Below, piece by piece: positions 54,700-64,000 of a stretch of 64,000 nucleotides of DNA. The notes under the pieces were generated by a model. That model worked only from the letters and a program-made list of their open reading frames with translations. It was not told the origin of the DNA and made no database searches. The position numbers were made by a program, and so were the translations under genes. The DNA comes from Prostheceraeus crozeri (Eukaryota > Platyhelminthes > Polycladida > Euryleptidae). How positions within the stretch are numbered: the first letter of the stretch is position 1; every line of letters starts with the position of its first letter. The stretch is taken from NCBI GenBank assembly GCA_907163375.1, contig CAJQUW010000492.1, forward strand, positions 1 through 64,000, read 5' to 3'.

Positions 54700-56581
54700 T
54701 TTCTATTTTTTATACAGTATCCGTGGAAAATGATCATTTTTTTCTCAACTCTCCTCATCCGTATGCGTGGAGCACGGCTTTTGCATAAAAAAACATATAT
54801 TACGTATGTTATACAATGCACATTGACAACCACAACAGCTCTGACATTGCAGACATCCGATGATCGATTCCACTTGGACCTAGAATGCCCTTGTTTGCAG
54901 TACATAGATTCATGTTGTAGTTTGAGCCTGGTGAATAACTCGAAGAGCGTTGTTGACTTGGCTGAGCCTTATTAATAACCAATTCCTCAGTGTAATATTC
55001 GGTCTCACTGAATTTGCTAATTATTCATGAATTCTACAGAGGGAGTTGAGTGTTCATTAACACCCCATCAGTCTTCATCTGAATATTGTTTCTTCCAAAT
55101 TGATAGTACTGCATTAAATTGCTGTATTACCGCTCTCATCTTCAACATTTTTTTTTCAGAGAAACTACTGAAGAAGTATTCTTGAAGCTTATCATATAAT
55201 ATCAGTGAATTATGCTTTACATCATGTGTCATTTCCAAGGCTTTTTGTCGCATTGCACACCGTGCAGCCGACAAAACAGCAATTTCGCACCATTGCCGTA
55301 ATGCTTTTTTGCCACGATAAGAACCGTACTAAAATGGATTCAAATTTAGGCATCTCTTTCTCATTTAGCCCTTTTAAACAATTAGATATCTTTGGTCCTA
55401 ACTTATACAATCTTTATCAGTTTGAGCCCTACAGGTACCTAGGAAAGTTATCTACAAGACAATGGTGCATAAGAGCGTTTTCGACCTAGCGGCTTTAACA
55501 AAATCGTCTAGCGTTTTCACAAGACGGTATTTGCAGAAAGCAATGGTTTATTCATGATAAAACTCGCATATTTGTGGCTTAACTTTTAGAAATCTGCATC
55601 CGCTTGCATGTGCAGATAGTTGCAAGTATTGTTGAAATAGTAAATGAGAAATCTAACCTCTTCGAAAGGACATAATTCAGAAAACATAGCTGATATTGGT
55701 GAGAGCCATGTGGATGGTAAATGTAGTTAGTGGGACAAAGCTACACCGCTTCATTTTGATTGGCTGTTGCAGATGTCGCAGATATATATCAGCGATTTCA
55801 TTGGAGTAAGCGTGCATTAATATTTCGAAAAGACTCGAGACATCAAGTGGAAAGTTCAAGGTGTTCCACTGACTAGATTTTCCTAGATTTTTGATATGTC
55901 GATGAGGGATTTCTTCTCTACAAGATGAACCCACTCCTGAAGCTATTGCAATTTGCGGTGGGTTAAAATATATATTGCCCGGACTACTCCTGAAAAGTGA
56001 TGGAAATTGACTTACGTCACTTTGTGGAATCACCAACGAATTGTGTACGCTACTAACTTAAACAATGCGAAAAGTCAGGTTTCTATGGTAGCTCCCATAT
56101 AAATATTTTCCACTGTTCACAGATGTCCTCTGTTTCCAAATTTCACAAGAGATTGCAAAATTTCTGCTCTTTTAGTCGTGTGACTGAACTTTTGTGTTGT
56201 GGTTGGTTTTTATCGAAGTTTATGATTTGATTGAAATGTCACATTTTCATATCATTTCCATCTTCTCAACAACATCGCTTCGTGATAATCTAATAGCTGC
56301 CTAAGAGATATGAAAATGATTGATTCCCTCTCTTTGCGACTCCTATCGGTTATAAACATGTTTTTGAGACATTTCCATGACATTATGAGCGTTCGTTGAA
56401 CATTTATGTATTTGCACTTGAATAGATGTGAAAATCGATGTGAAGAGCAGAAAGTCGAACTTCGAAACTTTTCATATCATTTTCGTATTAATGTTATTAT
56501 AACTATGAGCTCTGAGAAAAGTACTGTGTCGTTTTATGTGTGAATTATACACTTGCGCTACACACATTCATTCGTAATATA
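54700..56581. other. Mostly gene-free; weak coding trace at 55068-55410 (minus)
   Basis: Two overlapping minus-strand frames, 55222-55410 (contains KFESILVRFLSWQKSITAMV) and 55068-55274 (contains KLQEYFFSSFSEKKMLKMRA, ending KKQYSDED), look like one protein with a frame change near 55270. I do not recognise a family. A 119-codon minus frame at 55677-56036 is also unassigned. No repeat was seen. Confidence 0.25.
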
Positions 56582-56620
56582 CACTGTAAATCGTAAAGTG
56601 CAAAAAGGTGGAACTATAAA
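56582..56620. repeat. Solitary CACTGTAAATCG terminus
   Basis: TA followed by CACTGTAAATCGTAAAG. It has the same first 12 bases as Family A but continues differently, like the unit at 43.4-44.1 kb. No partner end was found, so it is a fragment or chance. Confidence 0.4.
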
Positions 56621-56873
56621 TAGGGGCGAAAAACAGTGTTCGCTCCTTTGACTGATGTTGACAGATTTGGTAAGACAAATGAATCACGATGTATTCTTTG
56701 CTTTACTTTGAACCAAAATCTCTTAATCAAGTCGATTTCAGTAGCTTTGAATTGTTTTGCAATTGACTGAAATTGAATTAAGATGCCATTGTTGAAGTCT
56801 TGGAAATCCAACTTTTCGCTATTTTAGCTTTTCATTTTGTTCGCTAGAATTGACAACAACAGTTTGTTGATGG

Positions 56874-58253
56874 CACAGAATTACATTGTTTAAGCGTGTC
56901 GCTTTACTACACTGTAAATCGCTGGATACGAAAATTACATACAAACATATACCAAAATTACATACAATTTGAAGCTAACATCTGATACGAGATTCTGGCA
57001 TGTCTACAGAGATCTGTTATGTTTTTCATAGCACATCTCACTTACTTTAGTATGTGATTGGTATGTAACGATACGAACTATTCTATCTGTGTTTGGCGGT
57101 TTAACACTGAAATACGAATTGTTGGTATGTTTTATATAAGAGACCCGTTGCAAATTCATCCTCATTCGTATGCCTCTGGTATGTATTTCGTATGTACAGC
57201 TTTAAGTCACATAGCAAAAAAATATGTATTACATACTACTGTCAAATAACATTTTTCGGTAATACCAGTCGTGAATATTTTTTGGTTGATGGAGTGATAT
57301 TTCAGTACATTAGATTTATTGTGACTTCTATGCTCCACAAATATGTCGTCGATCCTACTTGTCCAGCAACATTAACAGGACGTTTAGATAACACTACCTT
57401 ATGGCCCAAGTTAATAAACATCATTTCATTTAAACGATATCTTTAGTGAAATCCTGTTGACTTTTATATCTCAAACAGAACTATATTTGCGTTCATGAAT
57501 TATAATGTGTTTTTATTTCGGATTGATAATATGCTTAATTTCAAAATTACATAATGCATTATTGTTGATGGTTGCATACTTATTGATTATTTATGAAATG
57601 CCTTAGAATTACATGTGTTAAAATCGAATTCAGTATTGAAACTTTGACTTTTGAATGTCATTATCTCACTACTCACAAAACAGTAGTGACATTAGTGTGA
57701 TCTTTATTGACAAAAGGTCTTAAATCAACATACTTAGGTCATGATTTATGCTTTCCTTTAACATTGTGCTAGTGTGGCTTTAGTATGTAAAGCATACCAC
57801 ATTTGAAATAACATGCGAAAAGCATACGAATATATACCAAAAGAATACAGAAATATACCATAAAATATTTTGGTATGCATCCTTCGTATGTGATTAGTAT
57901 TGAGCGATTTACAGTGTAGTGCTGCAAACTGATTTAAAGCGATGTTACATGCAAGAACTTACGGAGTGGACAAAAGAAATTCCCAATACCTTGTAGAGAT
58001 GGGAAAGATTGTCCTTCATCACTTGCGGATAGCTGTGAATTCCATCAAAATACTTCGATTGCCACGATTTTTTGCGTCTCTTTACTGTACGATCCGGTTG
58101 ATAAGTCACTGGTGTGTGCATCTGGTGTGTTTAATCTGTGTGAATTTGGTGTGTTTTATGTGGAGCTGGCAGGCATTTCATTGGCGCTAAATGTTCCATG
58201 TTCCAATGCATCACTTCTAGTCAAATAGCGAAGACGACATCTTTAATTCTGTG
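56874..58253 (+). mobile_element. Family B copy split by Family A copy 2
   Basis: Left end CACAGAATTACATTG, right end TTAATTCTGTG. Family B sequence is continuous on both sides of the inserted element at 56910-57916: CGCTTTAC before, GTGCTGCAAACTG after, against CACTTTGCTAGAAGTGC in the uninterrupted copy. Shortened and more diverged than the copy at 52 kb. Its own TSD is no longer clear. Confidence 0.75.
56910..57916 (+). mobile_element. Family A element, copy 2 (complete, 1007 bp)
   Basis: Starts CACTGTAAATCGCTGG, ends CAATACTAATC-type sequence then GCGATTTACAGTG, flanked by TA on both sides. Comparison with the empty Family B site at 52 kb shows that exactly a TA was duplicated. Subterminal zones are full of ATACGAA, GTATGT and CATACC. 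Short frames inside (57058-57446) are not conserved proteins. Non-autonomous. Confidence 0.85.
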
Positions 58254-58261
58254 GTCAATAA

Positions 58262-59176
58262 AGCCGATCATTTATGCACCGATCTAGGTCATTGTTGCTA
58301 GATCTCTAGAGGAATCAAGCTACTATAACATGCAACATTTGCAGATTCTTGTCCTAAGGTGACTGCTGACAGTTGATTTAACAGAATGGTTTTATATATA
58401 AAGAGAAATGACAATTGTCGTGAATTTTTGCCAAGTACAAGGTCCTGGCTTCTTTCCATTGTCAACCATTAGAAACTGCCATCTTTAAGGTAGTGCGTTC
58501 CAGTCCATAACTAATGTATAGCATCGTATCTCTATGGTTGAAGCCATAGAGATTCGACGATGGACATGTACATGTGCATTGAAAGCAACATGAAGAGGAC
58601 ATGCGTTGTCATGGCAACGGTACCAAAACGACGGCGACTTCCAGTAGTTGACAATGGCTAGGGGAATTGGCACCCTGTCAGTGTATTTTCTTTAAATATT
58701 TGCGACTATGTCATACATAATGTCCTATTTAAATGTAAGATAATTTTGACACAGCTGCTTTCAATGTCTAGTGTTAAGAGGATAGTGCATTGATATACGG
58801 CAGGAATGCAAGATAAAGTACGATAAAAAACGATAATTTGCAAACTGGTGCAGTTGAAATTTCTTTGCGGCTAGCGTTTGCAACTATTCAAAACTAATGA
58901 AGATCTAGCAACATTTACTTAGATCGCTACCATATCATGCTATCTGGCTTTCAACTGATTTTGATTAATTTTGTGAATCTCCTAATACCTTCAACACAAG
59001 TCATATTTCTCACTCTTGTGGTTTGTTCCATATCAACCCGACACCACATAATCTTTAAGTATGAAAACAGAGATTCGAGACAGTCCTGAGGATAACAATA
59101 TGACGAAAGTGAAAGATAATCCGTAAAACCTCTTCCACATCAGATATCGCAACGTAAAATGTGCAAAACAAATCTA
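58262..59176. repeat. R4-like flank and unassigned sequence
   Basis: 58262-58400 resembles the R4 flank at 52.58-52.7 kb. An inverted pair ATCTCTATGG / CCATAGAGAT lies at 58530-58550. The rest shows no gene. Confidence 0.4.
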
Positions 59177-60694
59177 CACTGTAAATCGCTGGATACGAAA
59201 ATTACATACAAGCATATACCAAAATCACATGCAATTTGAAATTAACATGTGATACGAGATTCTCGCATGTTTACAGAGATCTGGTATGCTATTCATACGA
59301 AAGCGCACTTACTTCCGTATGTGATTGGTATGTAGGCATACGAACTATTCTATCTGTGATTGGCTGTTTTACGATGAAATACGAGTTGTTGGTATTTTTT
59401 ACATACCGATGCCTGTTGCCAATCGTCTTCATTCGTATGTCTTTCGTATGTAGAGGTTTAAGCCACATGGCAGAAAAGTATGCATATTACATACTACCGT
59501 CAATAACTTGTTTTCAGTAATACCATTCGTGCATATTTCTTTTTGATAGTGTGGTGTTTAATTAGAATAGATTTATCGTGAATTTTATGCTGTATGTCGT
59601 CGATGCTACTTGCCTAGTAACATTCCAAGGACGTTTGGCTAGTTCTACTTAATAAATCAACATGTTTAACATCCATGCATACAAACGCACAGAATTAGAT
59701 TGTTTAATCGTATCACTTTGCTAGAAGTGCAAACTGATTCAAACAGATGGCACATTCAGGAACTTACTAAGTGGACAAAAAGACATTTTTAATACCTTTC
59801 AGAGATAGGAAAAATAGTCGTGCGTCGCTTGCGGATTGCTCTGAATTCCTTCAAAATGCTCCGATCGCCACGACTCCTTCAGATTCGAAGAATTCAGGTC
59901 ATTGCGCAAAAGTTTTCTCGATAATGTTGTGCCCTCCAATCATTTTAAAAAAGTCAGCAGGCGCATGAAAAAACGTTCACAAACTTCTCTGTTGAACTTG
60001 ACATCGTCTGTGTCTCCTTACTGTGCGATGCGGTTGATAAAAGTCACTGAAACTTTGCACAATTTAACGTTGAACTGACTGCTTATTGTTCGATTGCTGT
60101 GGTATTTAGTCAGAAGATTGTGCCTTATCAGGTATGTTACATGTTCTACTGCTTCCCTTCTACTCAAACGGATGAAGAGACGACCGACCTACATGTAATT
60201 CTGTGATGCACACGATATCTTCAGTGTAACCATGTTGACTTATATATCTCAAACATGACTATCTTTGCGTTTATGAATTATAACGTATTTTTATTTCGGA
60301 TTGATAATGTGCTTAATTCCAAAAATACATAATGCATAATTGTTTATGGTTGAATGCTTATTGATAATTTATGAAATGCCTTATACTAACATGTATTAAA
60401 ATCGAATTCAGTATCGTAAGTTTGACTCTTGAATGTCATTACCTCACTACTTACAAGGCAGTAGTAAGTACCATGCAACATTAGTGTGAACTTTATTGAC
60501 AAAAGGCCTTAAATCAACATAGTTCAACATAGTTTAGACATCATTGATGCCTCCCTTTAACATTGTGCTGGTATGGCTTTACTATGTAAAGCATATCACA
60601 GCTGAAATAACGTACGAAGAGCATACAAGTAAATGCAGAAATATATTGTGGTATGCATCTTTCGTATGTGATTGGCATTGAGCGACTTACAGGG
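59177..60694 (+). mobile_element. Family A element, copy 3, enlarged by a Family B insertion
   Basis: Starts CACTGTAAATCGCTGG after TA; ends GAGCGACTTACAGGG before TA. Same orientation as copy 2. Its extra 510 bp or so is accounted for by the Family B copy at 59688-60205. Without that, length is close to the standard 1 kb. Confidence 0.8.
59688..60205 (+). mobile_element. Family B MITE inside Family A copy 3
   Basis: Starts CACAGAATTAGATTG, ends TAATTCTGTG. Flanks TACAAACG and TGCACACG match at 6 of 8, an eroded hAT-type TSD. Highly similar to the copy at 52053-52574 (AGTCGTGCGTCGCTTGCG in both, with one change). Confidence 0.8.
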
Positions 60695-60699
60695 TATAC

Positions 60700-61530
60700 A
60701 CGCGATTAGCACCTTAGGCAACATTTTCGCGGTTATTCATCAAATACCAATTTTCAACACTTCCTACAATTGGTTTACGTTAGTGCGCCTGCAATGGCTG
60801 ATAAATGCTGCTCTTTGCAAGCACAATGCTCTTCAACAGGTCGAGTTAGGAAAATACCCCAACTGGGCAAGGACTATTTATTATCAAAAAAGTTTTTTCA
60901 AGAAAATAGAAGACATTTTTCATCACCTTGTATTGCACACACTCAATTCGAAAGTGTATTACATCCAAAGCAATTAAAACCTGAAACTTGTCTCATTTTC
61001 GATTTTGTTTCTGAAATTTGAGCATGGAAGAATTGCTTTGTTCAGTAAGTCAGTTCAATAGACAATCAATGCGACTAGACTTCCACATTTTTTGTAAACA
61101 TTGGTTTCACAACGAAATTAATTTCTGTTTCCCCATTGTTCTTTCTGCCTAATGACCAAACCTGCGCAATATTTTCGATTCGTTTTTTGCTTGTGAAGAA
61201 AACATATTGACTGACAATTGCATCGGAAACGTCGACAATTTTCACAATAGCAGCACATGACGAAGTAAATCTTCAATTTCAAATTTAATAATAATCAATT
61301 TTGATACTGAGGCCCCTCTTCTTCCATGCATTTATCACTTGTGATTTAACTTTCTGCAGATTTGGTTTCCATCTGGAATTATTTTGCTTATTACCATCAT
61401 TACTTTGTCAGACTGATACAATACATGCAATCTGTCATCGATCCCATTACTATGCAACGTAATTCTGTTTGAAATAAAACGCTTTGAATTTGTTAACATT
61501 CTTCGCACATTTCCTTGCAATGTTTCCATA
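60700..61530. other. Weak coding traces on both strands
   Basis: Plus strand: 60770-61021 has KIPQLGKDYLLSKKFFQENR. Minus strand: 61080-61260 reads KIVDVSDAIVSQYVFFTSKK, then ENIAQVWSLGRKNNGETEIN to a stop, with another frame upstream (61335-61529, KRFISNRITLHSNG). These have protein-like composition in AT-rich DNA, but no family was recognised. They may be decayed gene exons. Confidence 0.2.
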
Positions 61531-61533
61531 ATA

Positions 61534-61887
61534 TTGATTCATCGTTTCATTATTGAATTTATTTCCAATGTTCATTTCTTAGTTTTGCCGTTCTCGCCGT
61601 CTCTCCGAAACAAATCCCTTCGCAGGCTTCACATATCATCATTCATGCGTTATTCCATCTGTGGTCTTCGCACATCATTTGCCATTGAAGGTGGGACATT
61701 CCCATCACGAGTATTAGATATTGAACTTAACTTATATAGTTTACATATATACTATGGCCTGCCCATAAAGGGGCAGCTGGTACGCTCCCACCGGCAGAAA
61801 TGGTCGCACCGTATCAAACTTTTTGACTATCAGTTCTACTTTAGAGCCAAACTTGACGGGATCCGTGTGGGAGGACCCTCCCATTAG
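61534..61887 (+). CDS. ORF resembling ribosomal protein S13 (mitochondrial type), doubtful
   Basis: 117 codons. The segment FAIEGGTFPSRVLDIELNLY followed by SLHIYYGLPIKGQ and LVRSHRQKW lines up with the C-terminal half of uS13 (IEGDLRR, then YRGLRH, GLPVRGQRT and the SN/TN patch). The highly conserved RGLRH is absent, and RT of GQRT is LV. The N-terminal half is not recognisable. Animals lack a mitochondrial S13 gene in their mtDNA, so, if real, this is a decayed nuclear copy, organelle-derived DNA from another source, or chance similarity. The GC-richer patch at 61750-61880 differs from its surroundings. No splice signals were studied. Confidence 0.2.
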   Translation: MIHRFIIEFISNVHFLVLPFSPSLRNKSLRRLHISSFMRYSICGLRTSFAIEGGTFPSRVLDIELNLYSLHIYYGLPIKGQLVRSHRQKWSHRIKLFDYQFYFRAKLDGIRVGGPSH

Positions 61888-61916
61888 TCCATTTATTGAA
61901 TCACTTAGCGCTTCTT

Positions 61917-61942
61917 AGTAGGGGTTGGACCTAACCCCTACT
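61917..61942. terminator. Strong short hairpin AGTAGGGGTT / AACCCCTACT
   Basis: A perfect 10-bp stem with a six-base loop (GGACCT), 30 bases after the stop of the S13-like frame. It is called here for its shape only. A terminator function in a nuclear context is not implied. Confidence 0.35.
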
Positions 61943-61945
61943 GGT

Positions 61946-64000
61946 CCATCATACATATGCTCTTCTTCAAGTGTCAAGCACTAAGACTTTATAGGATCTA
62001 AGGCGTGTCGGGAGGACCGTGCTGGGGGTTTCATACTATAGCGCTATATGGACTGGATTTCACACTTAAGTACATGAGATCGTACAAGGCCGCTTAGCAA
62101 GCTTTGTGACCATTGCTGTCGAAAAAGAAGCATCCACTTTCTCTGTACTTTGTTGCAATGAATGGATTAGACCTTTGTATTTTCATTTGAAGCTTTCTCC
62201 CGATTTCTCTATCGCTTTCATTTTTGTTTTACTGTTTCATTGTTTCTTATTCTCTTGCTGAATTATGTGTTGCCTGTACCTATGTCATACCATGTTTCCT
62301 TTCTTTTTTTCTGTTGGTTTCCATTCTTGGGGTGGGTATAAAGGTCTAGTCTCATTTTGTTATCTTCGAAGAAAGTTTTGTAAACATTTAACGCTGACTT
62401 TTGTTAATTGTGTTCAGACGTTTTTGTTGTATCAGGAGTTCTGCATGCTTCTGCTTATTTCTGTTAAACCTTTGTAGTTTCTGTCCACGGTAAGTGTTGA
62501 CTGTAGCTTGGCATTATTCCCAACATTCGTTTCAGTTGAGATTGCACTATGACCTTTTCAAGGATGTTTCTGTCGGATATCATAGGGCCTGTGATTAGAA
62601 TAAATGTTGAGTTGCACCCTCAGTTAAAAATTGGAACAGAACTGAATAGCTGCCATTTCATCCAATATCAGGAATCATCAGCAGTCCCAGTTTACATCTC
62701 TCAACATCAACACAACTCCCTAATCAAAGTTGCAGCCATGCCAGGGTGCATTTGAGATTTACAATTAGCAAGCTAAGGAAATTTCGACGAGCATTCATTA
62801 AATATCCTTAAATATAATGCATATTTACTCGCCTACTCTTCGTGAGCTTAGTTAGATTGTAATCAGGCAAAAATACACATGATCACTCTGTATTTTATTC
62901 AATAAAGATTTCTGTGTCTATCTTTTAGCAGCAGTCAATGATGAGGTTTTTCTTCAATTTCAAATTAATGAAAAATGAAAAACGGAATCAATCGATGAAA
63001 ACTTGGCACAATTCAAAGCGAATCAGCATCTGTAGACAAATTCATAAATGGGCCGGAATTTCCCCAGGCCAGACCCGTTTCACAGTGAATACTCAGACCC
63101 AGTCATGTTAATACATTCGTGATACACAATGTCTCATTTCTCAATCTGTGAAGTTGATGAAAATGAGCTAAATTTTTGTCATAGCCTAAGAATGGTCTGC
63201 ATCTTGTCTTTTTAGTAGAAGACAACCAAACGGTCAGCATATTCACTTGATAGACTTATCGATTCGATTTATTTCAAATTATAGGCGCATGTACTTGAAC
63301 GCGAACAATCAACATAAACCATGTCCACCTGACTTTAGTTACAGTTAAATTTAGCATAGTCCGATAATAATAGTATTGAGACTTCTAATTCCACAACTGC
63401 ACTGATAGGGTTGCATTATTTTATCGCATTGCTTCTAGTTGATAATCAGGGCTGCCTTTGTTTCACGTGATTCGTGCGTGCGTGCGCAAGAACCCAGCAT
63501 GCAGCAGGCATGTGTGAATTCTCTCAAGCATCAGCACCATGTAAATAGAGTCAAAACATGTCCCAATTGTAAAACTCTTATTTATTGATTTTCACAGCTT
63601 CACAAAAAGAGTTTTCAGCCAGCCCACATACAAGTCAGTCTGTGCTTGTGAAGATTTATTGAGAACAACATAAATGCAGATTATCATGTTTCTCAAACGG
63701 CTAATGGTATTGGCAGTAACTATAGAGATCTGCTTCATGTTGCAGTAATTCGATTCACATGAATTTCGACTCAATAATATCAGCTGCAGGAATCGGTTTG
63801 TATGGGAACGCTGTCTGCGTACCTAGATTGAGGCAATTTGACTTATTGTGATGAACATTTAAATGAATACATTTCTCCTACACAAAGACGTCATGTTTCG
63901 AATTTAATTGAAGCCGCGTCAAGCCACCTTTGCCGATATTAATAATAATTAACAAACTGGAGGCAGATTTTGAATATAATGAGAGTGCGCATGTTTTGGA
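61946..64000. other. Gene-free stretch to the window end
   Basis: Short frames only (62265-62477, 62549-62755, 63592-63774). A GTGCGTGCGTGCGC patch near 63475 is simple sequence. No repeat shared with the rest of the window was noticed. Confidence 0.35.

Overview
This is a gene-poor, AT-rich piece of an animal nuclear genome, most likely from an aquatic invertebrate. The evidence is an intronless-looking class A GPCR reading frame with a splice-acceptor-like site upstream, and a mix of repeats typical of such genomes: CR1/Jockey-like LINE 3' ends, Penelope-like elements with GIY-YIG endonucleases, a Crypton tyrosine recombinase, Tc1/mariner, PIF/Harbinger and hAT elements, a Polinton fossil and a tRNA-derived SINE. 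I cannot name the species. There are no bacterial operons, rRNAs or CRISPR arrays.

Layout. 1-1.7 kb: broken Polinton (penton-like and packaging-ATPase remnants). 1.7-4.1 kb: low-complexity tandem and inverted repeats. 4.4-7.8 kb: a 376-bp MITE with perfect 8-bp target-site duplications (TSDs), a Harbinger transposase tail, a LINE 3' half and a decayed hAT-like element. 10.3-11.7 kb: the GPCR on the minus strand, the only convincing host gene. 11.7-15.4 kb: a LINE 3' end split by a repeat (R5) that has a second copy 2.7 kb away. 16.4-17.4 kb: first copy of Family A (about 1 kb, CACTGTAAATCG termini, TA target). 21-26.8 kb: a mariner remnant, a foldback element (Family C), perfect hairpins, a nearly whole Crypton and a LINE tail. 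28.8-34.1 kb: more hairpins, a second mariner remnant, a second foldback element and a recently broken Tc1 transposase. 35.7-42.9 kb: GC-rich inverted repeats, a Penelope endonuclease fragment, a SINE carrying a complete hammerhead ribozyme core, a third mariner remnant and two MITEs. 43.4-46.8 kb: a 296-bp tandem repeat, then a 2.35-kb hAT element with perfect TSDs and a second hAT MITE inside it. 49-60.7 kb: Families A, B and C nested in each other, and a Penelope head-to-head palindrome. 60.7-64 kb: weak coding traces, including a reading frame resembling ribosomal protein S13.

The elements do not form a pathway. What links them is the order of insertion: Family A sits inside Family B near 57 kb, Family B sits inside Family A near 60 kb, a small hAT sits inside a large hAT near 46 kb, and R5 sits inside a LINE near 12 kb. 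The most notable single object is the tRNA-like SINE at 38.6-38.7 kb, with all conserved hammerhead core positions, a perfect 6-bp stem I and an outer 9-bp inverted repeat that would close the RNA.
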